Program-made: the position numbers and the translations under genes
Shown here: positions 44,795 to 56,391 of the stretch, in pieces
Position numbering within the stretch: the stretch's first letter is position 1
Layout: every line of letters begins with the position of its first letter
The notes under the pieces: model-generated
What the model was told of the DNA's origin: nothing
The model's database searches: none
What the model saw: the letters and a program-made list of their open reading frames with translations, nothing else
Assembly: GCA_050692055.1 (NCBI GenBank)
Contig: JBOGTC010000039.1
Coordinates: forward strand, 1-64,000
Source of the DNA: JBOGTC01 sp050692055
GTDB lineage: Bacteria; Chloroflexota; Limnocylindria; QHBO01
Length of the DNA: 64,000 bases
Direction of reading: 5' to 3'

Positions 44795-45241
44795 CTAGCT
44801 GAACGGGTCGGTGTCGCGCCTATCCGTCCGCCCCAGGTCCTGGTCCGTCCGACCGAAGTCCGGGCCCGCGGGGCGGTTCGTGGGATCGCCCTCGACTCCA
44901 CGCCCGTAGTAGGTGCCGACCTGGTCGCGATAGGCCTGGTCGTGATAGCCGAACTCATCCAGCTCAGGCGCGTTCTTGATCTCGTCCTTCGTCCGGTTCA
45001 CGAAGACCTTGCGGTCGGTCTCATCGATGCGCTCGATGACGCCCGCCGGCAGCATCACCTTCTTGCCGAAGATCCACGGTCCCGTGTCGACGATGAGATA
45101 GCTCGCATCGACCTCGTTCGTCGACTCGTCGATGGTCCCGATGCTTCCGTCACGTGCCTCGACCCCGAAGCCCGATAGGTCGATGCCGGCCCAGGCCGTG
45201 TCGCCATAGGCCCACATCTCGACAACTGTCATTCGCTCCAT
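44795..45241 (-). CDS. PRC-barrel-domain protein
   Basis: 148 residues. A PRC-barrel-like domain (about 10-75: GFGVEARDGSIGTIDESTNEVDASYLIVDTGPWIFGKKVMLPAGVI) followed by a hydrophilic, acidic and probably disordered tail (about 85-148). Such proteins are small cytoplasmic binders of unknown role. ATG 45241 has GAGGGA about nine bases upstream. A start at TTG 45265 is less likely. Confidence 0.75.
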   Translation of the reverse strand: MERMTVVEMWAYGDTAWAGIDLSGFGVEARDGSIGTIDESTNEVDASYLIVDTGPWIFGKKVMLPAGVIERIDETDRKVFVNRTKDEIKNAPELDEFGYHDQAYRDQVGTYYGRGVEGDPTNRPAGPDFGRTDQDLGRTDRRDTDPFS

Positions 45242-45363
45242 GATCTGAGTCCCTCTGCGGTGCAATCACTCCCAGGGGGTGCAGCCCGCGTGCCCGTTCG
45301 TCGCCGAATCGACGAGCGAGCCCTCGGTATCTCGCGTGCCTGGTACCCTCGTCACCACGCCAG

Positions 45364-45501
45364 ATCGCCAGATTCATACTCAGCATGCACGCCTGTCCGA
45401 AAACGGCGGTCCTGGTCGCCGTGGTGCGGTGCCCGGCCTGAATCTGGCGACAACGACGGCCCGCAGCTCGCCCCGTGCAGCCTGGGCATGAATATGGCGA
45501 C
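45364..45501 (+). repeat. dispersed inverted-end repeat, copy 3 (138 bp, composite)
   Basis: Left end ATCGCCAGATTCAT at 45364; first right end CTGAATCTGGCGAC to 45451; second right end CATGAATATGGCGAC to 45501. So an 88-bp module and a 50-bp extension. Similar to copy 4 along the whole length (for example GCTCGCCCC.TGCAG in the extension). Lies between divergent genes. Confidence 0.8.
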
Positions 45502-45566
45502 ACGCCGCGGCGACGGCGGCGCTGCGCAGCGGAGCCTCGCTGTGTCGGGACCATGGCGGCGCTTGC

Positions 45567-45572
45567 TACCCT
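45567..45572 (+). promoter_or_regulatory. leaderless-type -10 box (TACCCT)
   Basis: TACCCT, six bases before ATG 45579, the same layout as before real genes such as the LigD polymerase. Confidence 0.4.
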
Positions 45573-45578
45573 TTGCCC

Positions 45579-45662
45579 ATGACCGATCGTCCCGATTTCG
45601 GCCGGCGGCCGCCGAAGGCGCCACGGAAGAGCCAGGCGTCGGGGTCGACACGGTCAGCGTGA
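45579..45662 (+). CDS. possible 27-residue leaderless ORF
   Basis: ATG placed at leaderless distance from TACCCT. The peptide begins MTDRPDFGRRPPKAPRKS and stops after 27 codons, 68 bases before the hydrolase-cyclase gene. It might be a leader peptide or the broken start of a lost gene. No similarity that I recognise. Confidence 0.25.
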   Translation: MTDRPDFGRRPPKAPRKSQASGSTRSA

Positions 45663-45730
45663 TGGACGGTGTTGAGCAAGTCGGCTGACACGACGGGCGC
45701 CGACAGTTCCCGGACAGCGGTGGGTGCTGC

Positions 45731-47050
45731 ATGACCGATCCGATTCGCTACGCGCGCAGCGGCGAGGTCAACGTCGCATTCCAGGTGACAGGCGACGGGC
45801 CATTCGACCTGGTCCTGGTACCGGGATTCTTCTCCCACCTCGAGATCGATTGGGAATACCCAGCCATGGCGGGCATGCTCGAGCGGCTGGGTTCGTTCGC
45901 CAGGCTCATTCGCTTCGACAAGCGCGGTACTGGCCTTTCCGACCGATCGGTCGGCCTCCCCGACTTCGAGACGCGCATGGATGACGTCAGGGCTGTCATG
46001 GATGCCGCTGGCAGCGAGCGGGCGGCGCTGCTTGGGTACTCGGAAGGCGGACCGATGTGCGTACTCTTCGCGGCCACCTATCCCGAGCGCACGCGCGCCC
46101 TCGTCCTGTACGGGACGTACGCGAAGCGCCAGCACCCGGACGAGGACTACCCGTGGGCGCCGACGTCCGAAGAGCGCCTGCGGTACGCGAAGGAGCTCGA
46201 GGCGACGTGGGGCGAGAACACGGACATCGCGAAGATGTCGCCGAACGCCGACGAGGCGCTGGTGGCGTGGTTTCAGCGCCGAGGGCGGGCTTCGCTGAGC
46301 CCGGCGGCAGCGCGCGACCTGATCCTCATGAACTCACAGGCAGACGTCCGCCACGCCCTCCCCGCAGTCCAGTGTCCGACCCTCGTCCTGCACCGTAGCG
46401 GCGACCGCGACTCGCGGGCTGACGAAGGACGCTACATCGCGGCGAAGATTCCGGGCGCCCGCTTCGTCGAGCTGAGTGGGGACGATCACCTGCCTGCCGT
46501 CCGCCCGGACGAGATCATCGACGAGGTCGAGGAGTTCCTCACCGGCGTACGCTCCGCGCCCGCGGCGGACCGCGTGCTGGCCACGGTGCTGTTCACTGAT
46601 CTCGTCAGCTCAACGGCCAGGGCCGAGACCCTCGGTGATACGGCGTGGGCCAGCCTTCTCAGGTCGCACAACGAGGCCGTTCGTCGTGAGCTTGCCCGCT
46701 TCTCCGGCGAGGAGATCGACACCGCGGGCGACGGGTTCCTCGCCGTCTTCGACGGGCCCGCGCGGGCCATCCGGTGCGCCCTCGAGATCCGTGCCGTGGT
46801 AGGCCGGCTCGGGCTGGATGTGCGGGCGGGCGTGCACACCGGAGAGGTCGAGCGGCGTCGCGGTGACAAGCCGCAGGGGATCGCCGTGCACGTTGGTGCC
46901 CGCATCATGTCGCTGGCCGCGGCGAAGGAGGTCCTCGTCAGCTCGACGACGCGAGACCTCGTCGCGGGCTCTGGCCTCGAGTTCGACGACCGGGGAGAGC
47001 ACGAGCTGAAGGGGATCGAGGGACGCCGCCGCGTCTTCGCCGCACGCTGA
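45731..47050 (+). CDS. alpha/beta-hydrolase fused to class III adenylate cyclase
   Basis: 439 residues. Hydrolase domain (about 1-270): LLGYSEGGP nucleophile elbow, strand LVLHRSGDRD with its Asp, and GDDHLPAV for His. Cyclase homology domain (about 278-438): metal Asp in FTDLVSSTARAE, second metal Asp in DTAGDGFLAVF, then GVHTGEVERRRGDKPQGIAVHVGARI. The same two-domain order occurs in mycobacterial Rv1900c (LipJ). Likely soluble. Whether cAMP or cGMP is made cannot be settled here. Confidence 0.92.
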   Translation: MTDPIRYARSGEVNVAFQVTGDGPFDLVLVPGFFSHLEIDWEYPAMAGMLERLGSFARLIRFDKRGTGLSDRSVGLPDFETRMDDVRAVMDAAGSERAALLGYSEGGPMCVLFAATYPERTRALVLYGTYAKRQHPDEDYPWAPTSEERLRYAKELEATWGENTDIAKMSPNADEALVAWFQRRGRASLSPAAARDLILMNSQADVRHALPAVQCPTLVLHRSGDRDSRADEGRYIAAKIPGARFVELSGDDHLPAVRPDEIIDEVEEFLTGVRSAPAADRVLATVLFTDLVSSTARAETLGDTAWASLLRSHNEAVRRELARFSGEEIDTAGDGFLAVFDGPARAIRCALEIRAVVGRLGLDVRAGVHTGEVERRRGDKPQGIAVHVGARIMSLAAAKEVLVSSTTRDLVAGSGLEFDDRGEHELKGIEGRRRVFAAR

Positions 47051-47127
47051 CCGGGCTCGCCAGCAGAGCAGGCGTCCGTGCGTCCGGGTGGCCGTGGCGA
47101 TCGAGTGAGGTCGGGCACGGGGAGCGA

Positions 47128-47266
47128 GTCGCCATATTCAGGCCAGGCATGCATGACTTGCCGAGAGGGCGCTCGTAGCCGCCATCCTGCGTTGCCACGT
47201 CTGAATTCGGGGCCAAGGACGACCTGGGGCTCGCCCCATGCAGGCCCCATATGAATCTGGTTGCCC
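47128..47266 (+). repeat. dispersed inverted-end repeat, copy 4 (139 bp, composite, diverged)
   Basis: Left end GTCGCCATATTCAGGCC at 47128, inner right end near 47198-47213 (GTCTGAATTCGGGGCC, degenerate), outer right end ATGAATCTGGTTGCC near 47251-47265. Same module lengths as copy 3. The most diverged copy. Lies between co-directional genes, so it is not in one operon for certain. Confidence 0.65.
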
Positions 47267-47353
47267 GGGACGGTCAGGCTCGGCGCGCGGGACGGCCAGG
47301 CGCCGCGATTGCTGACATCAGATGACATGAATAGGCCGCACTCTGGGCGACGT

Positions 47354-47359
47354 TAGACT
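47354..47359 (+). promoter_or_regulatory. -10 box (TAGACT) of the lhr gene
   Basis: TAGACT, ten bases before GTG 47370. Between them ATG-CCG-TGA (47365-47373) forms a two-codon frame whose stop overlaps the GTG as GTGA. Confidence 0.4.
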
Positions 47360-47369
47360 CAACGATGCC

Positions 47370-51866
<4,497 letters not shown>

Positions 51867-51896
51867 CGGGCCCGCGGCTCCGGGGGCGGTCAGCCG

Positions 51897-52060
51897 CCCT
51901 TCGGACGGCTTATTCCTCAGAGACTGAACGGTCGGCCGAACCGTCGGGCACGGGCGCTCCGCCTACGTTTCATTCTGTGAAGACTCATCCGTCGGTGGAG
52001 CATCGGCCGCCGCCCGCTCCGCCGATGGTTCATTCCCTCAGGAATGGGCGGCGGCAATAA
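51897..52060. repeat. three degenerate tandem repeats of about 60 bp
   Basis: GCTCCGCC-N5-TTCATTC occurs at about 51956 and 52016, exactly 60 bp apart, and a weaker copy with TTATTCCTCAGAGACTGA begins near 51900. A near-palindrome ACGGTCGGCCGAACCGT lies in the first copy (51929-51945). No coding frame is convincing. Confidence 0.5.
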
Positions 52061-52232
52061 CCCGCCGAAGGCCAAGGAATCGGGCGGGACACAACGAAAC
52101 GTCCCGAAGGAACCACGGACCCTTTGATGCAATCTCTGGGTCACGGACTCCTCCGGGACAAGACGTATGCTACCGGCGCCCGAAAGGACCGCCAACCCCC
52201 TTTCTCCACGACTTCGGCGCCGCGCCGCAGAG

Positions 52233-52252
52233 TTATCCACCGTTTGTCCACA
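52233..52252 (+). promoter_or_regulatory. two DnaA-box-like sequences
   Basis: TTATCCACC (52233-52241) and TTGTCCACA (52244-52252) each match the DnaA box TTATCCACA at 8 of 9 positions. They start 11 bp apart, one helical turn, on the same strand. No dnaA, dnaN or AT-rich unwinding stretch is nearby, so this is not the origin as such. Confidence 0.5.
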
Positions 52253-52263
52253 GCCGGGGCCGG

Positions 52264-53103
52264 TCAGACGAGAAACGGCAGGAGGTAGTGGTCCGACAGG
52301 CCGCCGAGGTTCAGCGCGGTCGTCAGCGCGGCAAAGCAGGCGAAGGCCAGGATGACGAGCCAGTCGGCTCGGTCGTAGCGCAGCTCGCGGTACCAAGAGC
52401 GGCGGCCGGTACCGAATGCACGCAGATCCATGGCGTCGATGGTGTCCTCCGCATTGGCAATTGCCCCGACTGTCACCGGCACCAGGACCGGGGCGAACTG
52501 CCGGATGCGTCGGATAGGGTTGCGGCTTCCGCGCGCCGGGTCGTAGCCGCGGACGCGTTGCGCGGCGATAGTCTCGGCGAACTCGGCACCGAGCGAGGGG
52601 ATGAAGCGAATCGTGAGGTCGAGGGCGAAGGCGAGGCGGTCCGGCAGGCCCAGCCGTCGGAAAGCGACGCCGAAGTCACCAGGTGCGACGGTGTAGGCGA
52701 TGGGGATGCTGACCGCGACGAAGCCCAGAAAGCGTAGGATCTGGCTCACGCTGAGGCTGATCGCCTCGGCCGTGATCGGTGCTCCGAGCAGTGGAATGCG
52801 GAAGAGCACATGCACCTCGTCCGCGGCGAAACCTCCCGCGCGGCCGCCGGTGATGATCGTGTTGATGCCGGCGATGAAGATGATGATCGTGGCCAGATAG
52901 ATCCACTGGGCACGCACCCGGCGCCAAGGGATCCGAGCCGTTGCGTAGTAGGCGAGGCCGAACCCCAGCGCCAGGGCCAGATGACGGGCATCGCGCAGCT
53001 GGATCGCCCCGATGACGAAGAGGAGCGCCGCCAGAAGCATCGTCCGCGGGTCGCGGCGTGCGAGCCATGACCCGCGGCCGATGTAGTGGAACGACGCGCG
53101 CAT
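52264..53103 (-). CDS. ecfT: ECF transporter transmembrane component (EcfT)
   Basis: 279 residues of the CbiQ/EcfT family. Several membrane helices; the two cytoplasmic coupling motifs are seen as AQRVRGYD and DAMDLRAFG, in place of the usual ARG and RG motifs. Length is normal. Last gene of the SAM-hydrolase - ecfA - ecfS - ecfT operon, 31 bases after the S component. It transmits ATPase motion to the S protein. Confidence 0.9.
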   Translation of the reverse strand: MRASFHYIGRGSWLARRDPRTMLLAALLFVIGAIQLRDARHLALALGFGLAYYATARIPWRRVRAQWIYLATIIIFIAGINTIITGGRAGGFAADEVHVLFRIPLLGAPITAEAISLSVSQILRFLGFVAVSIPIAYTVAPGDFGVAFRRLGLPDRLAFALDLTIRFIPSLGAEFAETIAAQRVRGYDPARGSRNPIRRIRQFAPVLVPVTVGAIANAEDTIDAMDLRAFGTGRRSWYRELRYDRADWLVILAFACFAALTTALNLGGLSDHYLLPFLV

Positions 53104-53134
53104 CCCTCGTTTGCCGCCGTTCCGAGCGTTTCGC

Positions 53135-53707
53135 CTACCGCCCCAGCCTCTCGGAGAGCGGCTCCCAGGCGAGCACCAGGATCGGCGTCAGGATGACGCC
53201 GAAGATCGAGTTGCTCACCACGGTGGGGATGTACTCGGCGGTGAGGATCGTGTTGAAGCCCAGCTCAGGCTGGATGATCAGCTCGATCCAGATGAAGAGG
53301 AAGCCGACGACCGTGGCGACGACAGCCGTGATCGCCGCGACGGTCGCTCGGCCGCTCGAGCTCCCCATCATGCCGCGGAACATCGCCGGTCCGTAGCCGG
53401 CGATGAGCCCCACCAGGCCATTCGCCACGCTCCAATGCCAGAACGTGAACGGACCGGAGCCTGTCAGCGTGTCGGCCAGGGCGTTGCCGACGAGCCCGGT
53501 GAAGAGGCCCACGAACGGGCCGAACGCGAAGCCGAAGAAGGTGAGGATGCCGAAGGCCGGGCGCAGGTAAACGCCCTCGGTGCCCGGGATCTGCGCGAAG
53601 AACGAGAAATAGCCGGCGACTGCGTACAGCGCCGCGCCAATCGCCGCGTAGACGATCGTCCGCGTGCCCAGCTCCCAGCTCGGGCGCTGGACTGTCATGG
53701 TCGTCAT
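53135..53707 (-). CDS. ECF transporter substrate-binding (S) component
   Basis: 190 residues with about six helices; VYLRPAFGILTFFGFAFGPFVGLFTGLVGNALADTLTG is typical of the pfam07155-type S components. GAAAGGAGG about eleven bases upstream supports ATG 53707. The substrate (vitamin, nucleoside or similar) is not readable. Being encoded with a SAM hydrolase-like protein hints at an adenosine- or sulfur-related compound, which is inference. Confidence 0.87.
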   Translation of the reverse strand: MTTMTVQRPSWELGTRTIVYAAIGAALYAVAGYFSFFAQIPGTEGVYLRPAFGILTFFGFAFGPFVGLFTGLVGNALADTLTGSGPFTFWHWSVANGLVGLIAGYGPAMFRGMMGSSSGRATVAAITAVVATVVGFLFIWIELIIQPELGFNTILTAEYIPTVVSNSIFGVILTPILVLAWEPLSERLGR

Positions 53708-53725
53708 CGCTGGATGAGCCTCCTT

Positions 53726-55432
53726 TCACGCCCGCGAGTCGCGGGCGTCCTCCGTGTGCTCCCCCGCGTGTCCGCCGGACGGCATTCGGCCGCCATCGTG
53801 CATCGCCACCCAGCCCGCCAGCGCCTCCGGCCCCATGAAGCGGCCGGTATGCGCGCGCCAGCGAGCGTTCGCCCGCATGAGCGAGGTGACGCGCAGGTGG
53901 CAGGCGCGCCAGAGCTGCTCGTCCGCCGCGACGACGGCCGGCGTCCCCTGCGCCGCGACACGCCCGTCCGCGAGCAGGATGACGTCGTCGGCATGGGTGA
54001 GCGCCAGGTCGACGTCGTGCGTGACGAAGTAGATGCTCTCGAGTCCTTCGATCGACCGCACCTCGTGCATGAACCGCCCCGCATTGAGATGGTCCTGCCC
54101 GGAGGACGGTTCGTCAAGAAGGAGTGTGCGCGGCTGGATCGCCAGGGCCACGGCAATGGCCAGCCGTTTCTGCTGCCCGAAGCTGAGGGAGAGCGGCGGC
54201 CGCCCGGCGATTCCCTCGACCTCGTCGAGCGCCACGCGACGTAGCGCATCGGTCACGATCGCGGCGCGCTCGTCCTCCCCGCGCCCGAGGTTGTGCGGCC
54301 CGAACCACAGCTCGTCGTCAACGGTCGGGGCGAAGAGCATCTGTCCGGGATTCTGGAAGACGTAACCGAAAATGGCCGCCAGGTCTGCCACGCTGCGGGC
54401 GGCCGTCGAAGTGCCGTCGACGAGCACGTCCCCGGTCCACGGACGAAGCAGCGCCATGGCGAGCTTGAGCATCGTTGACTTCCCCGACCCGTTGGGGCCC
54501 AGGATCGCCACCCGGTGACGCCGTTCCAGGGTGGCGTCAAGGTCACGGAACACCCGCCTGCCGTCGTAGCCCGCGGAGACAACCCGGTACGCCAGCCGTG
54601 GCTCGCCCGTCCGGCCATGCGAGCCGACGGGCGGCTCGGAACGTTCGGGCAGCGCCCCGCGTGCGCGAAGGACGCGAGCTTCGACGATCGGGTACGGCAG
54701 CTTCACCGCGGACGGATCGGCGGCTTCGAGGAATCCATCCAGGTCGCCCAGGTACCGCGTGCGACCGCGGTCGAGGTAGAGCACCGTGCCGGGTCGCAGC
54801 TCGAGGACGTCCTCGATCCGATGCTCGACCATGACGACCGCGGTCCCGGCGGTGGCCAGATCGCCGAGGAGCCCCACGAGCCGCTGGGCGGTGGCCGGGT
54901 CGAGGTTGGCGAGCGGCTCGTCGACGAGGATGATCGCCGGCTCCATCATGAGGACGGCCGCCACCGCCACGAGCTGGCGCTCGCCGCCGGACAGCTCATC
55001 GGTCTGGCGCTCCAGCAGGTGGCCGATCTGCACCTGGCTCACGACCCGGTTCAGTCGCCCGCGGATCTCCGTGCGATCGATCCCCAGGTTCTCCGGTCCA
55101 AAGGCGAGCTCGCCGAGCACGGTGGAGGCTACCAGCTGCCGGGCCGGATCCTGCAGCACGGTTCCGACACGCTGTCCCACCGAACGCAATGGCAGCTCCG
55201 CCACGCTCAGACCGTCGAGACGAACGCCGCCGGACAGCGCTCCATGGTAGGTGTGCGGGATCAGCCCGTTCATCGCCCGCACCAGCGTGCTCTTGCCGCA
55301 GCCCGAGGGACCGGCGACGAGCACGACCTCGCCCGGTCGAACGACGAGCGAGACATCGGTCAAGGCTGGGATGGTTGCCGTGCGATAGCTGAATGTCAGC
55401 CCGTCGACCTCGATGAGCGGAACGGCGTCCAT
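53726..55432 (-). CDS. ECF transporter ATPase, two fused ABC domains
   Basis: 568 residues with two full ATPase domains, so EcfA and EcfA' in one chain, as in YkoD-type systems. Domain 1: Walker A GPSGCGKST (41-49), LSGGERQL, ILVDEPLANLD. Domain 2 (from about 275): GPNGSGKST, signature-like LSLSFGQQKRL, TLLLDEPSSGQDH. The linker is about 60 residues with an Arg/Pro/Gly-rich part. Three bases separate it from the upstream SAM-hydrolase gene. Confidence 0.93.
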   Translation of the reverse strand: MDAVPLIEVDGLTFSYRTATIPALTDVSLVVRPGEVVLVAGPSGCGKSTLVRAMNGLIPHTYHGALSGGVRLDGLSVAELPLRSVGQRVGTVLQDPARQLVASTVLGELAFGPENLGIDRTEIRGRLNRVVSQVQIGHLLERQTDELSGGERQLVAVAAVLMMEPAIILVDEPLANLDPATAQRLVGLLGDLATAGTAVVMVEHRIEDVLELRPGTVLYLDRGRTRYLGDLDGFLEAADPSAVKLPYPIVEARVLRARGALPERSEPPVGSHGRTGEPRLAYRVVSAGYDGRRVFRDLDATLERRHRVAILGPNGSGKSTMLKLAMALLRPWTGDVLVDGTSTAARSVADLAAIFGYVFQNPGQMLFAPTVDDELWFGPHNLGRGEDERAAIVTDALRRVALDEVEGIAGRPPLSLSFGQQKRLAIAVALAIQPRTLLLDEPSSGQDHLNAGRFMHEVRSIEGLESIYFVTHDVDLALTHADDVILLADGRVAAQGTPAVVAADEQLWRACHLRVTSLMRANARWRAHTGRFMGPEALAGWVAMHDGGRMPSGGHAGEHTEDARDSRA

Positions 55433-55435
55433 CGG

Positions 55436-56269
55436 TCAGGCAGGCTCGATTCGCACCGGTGTGTCGCGCGCCAGGCCGAAGTGCTCGGCGGCGGATCCCT
55501 GGTTGATGCCGAGGGCGAGGCCGGCGTAGTCGGCGTCCTCGTAGAGGAGCGGCTCGCCGGCCGCCACGTCGCCGAAGGTCGTCGCCCATGGCACGGACAG
55601 CTCGCGGTGAGGGAGAAGCACGCGAAAGCGGTCGCCCGGTCGCAGCGCGCCGGTCAGTGACTCCAAGTCGGCGGCCTGGCCGGCGACGCGGCAGTTGCCG
55701 AAGGAGTCGACAAAGAGGACGGCGCTGTCCAGACCGCCGCGCGCCGGGGCTGCCACGGGCAGGACGAGGTCCACGATCTCCGACGGCGGTATCTCCGGCC
55801 CGATCGTGTCGAACCCCGCGCCGCACGCCAGGTGCGCCGCGACCGGCGCGAAGATGTCGCGCCCATGGAACGTGCTCGACACTTCGGGCCGCCAGAGCTC
55901 AGGATTCTCCAGGATGCGCGCGGATTCGATGCCGCCGAGCCGGCGGGCGGCCGGAGCCAGCAGTCCGTTGTCCGGTCCGAGCAGCACGTCACCGCGAGCG
56001 GCTCTGAGGGCAAGGGGCCTGCGGCTGGTGCCGACGCCGGGGTCGACGACGGCCAGGTGGACCCCGACCGGCAGGTACGGTAGGGCGCAGTCGAGCAGGA
56101 AGGCGCCATCGCGGATGGCGAATTTCGCCACCGTGTGGCCGATGTCCAGGATCCGGGCGTCGGGGCAGATGGCCCACATGACGCCGCGACACACCGCGGG
56201 CGCGCTGTCGCTCCCGAAGTCGGTCAGGAACGAGATGAACGGCGGTGCTGGGCGCTCCGGTCGATCCAT
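55436..56269 (-). CDS. SAM hydroxide adenosyltransferase/hydrolase (DUF62, chlorinase-fluorinase fold)
   Basis: 277 residues. FISFLTDFGSDS at the N-terminus, HLAVVDPGVGTSRRPLA, LLGPDNGLLAPA, FHGRDIFAPVAAHLA and VDSFGNCR are the DUF62 signatures. The halogenase subgroup has an extra loop; the family more often hydrolyses SAM to adenosine and methionine. ATG 56269 is fixed by TACGAT six bases upstream; the longer frame is rejected. First gene of the ECF operon, so its product may feed or match the transported compound. Confidence 0.9.
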   Translation of the reverse strand: MDRPERPAPPFISFLTDFGSDSAPAVCRGVMWAICPDARILDIGHTVAKFAIRDGAFLLDCALPYLPVGVHLAVVDPGVGTSRRPLALRAARGDVLLGPDNGLLAPAARRLGGIESARILENPELWRPEVSSTFHGRDIFAPVAAHLACGAGFDTIGPEIPPSEIVDLVLPVAAPARGGLDSAVLFVDSFGNCRVAGQAADLESLTGALRPGDRFRVLLPHRELSVPWATTFGDVAAGEPLLYEDADYAGLALGINQGSAAEHFGLARDTPVRIEPA

Positions 56270-56275
56270 CGGCGC

Positions 56276-56340
56276 ATCGTAGCCGGGCTGCCTTCCGGGC
56301 AGCGCCGACCGCGGAGTGCAAGACACCTGCACACTCGCGG
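56276..56340 (-). promoter_or_regulatory. promoter of the SAM-hydrolase/ECF operon with upstream hairpins
   Basis: Minus-strand TACGAT (56276-56281) is six bases before ATG 56269, a leaderless layout. Upstream lie GCTGCC-TTCCG-GGCAGC (56287-56303) and a 32-bp imperfect inverted repeat CCGCGGAGTGCA...TGCACACTCGCGG (56309-56340). These may terminate the preceding nuclease mRNA or act as operators. No TPP-type or other riboswitch signature seen. Confidence 0.45.
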
Positions 56341-56391
56341 AGCATAGGCGCGGGGCGCTTACCGGCGGATTACTCGTCGCTTACCGGGCGC

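Noticed and set aside
35646..47266. CRISPR array as explanation for the recurring GTCGCCAGATTCA ends
   Set aside because: Copies are kilobases apart, inverted in pairs, with similar rather than unique inner sequence; no cas genes.
52233..52252. Chromosomal replication origin
   Set aside because: Only two DnaA-like boxes, no AT-rich region and no dnaA/dnaN/gyr neighbours.
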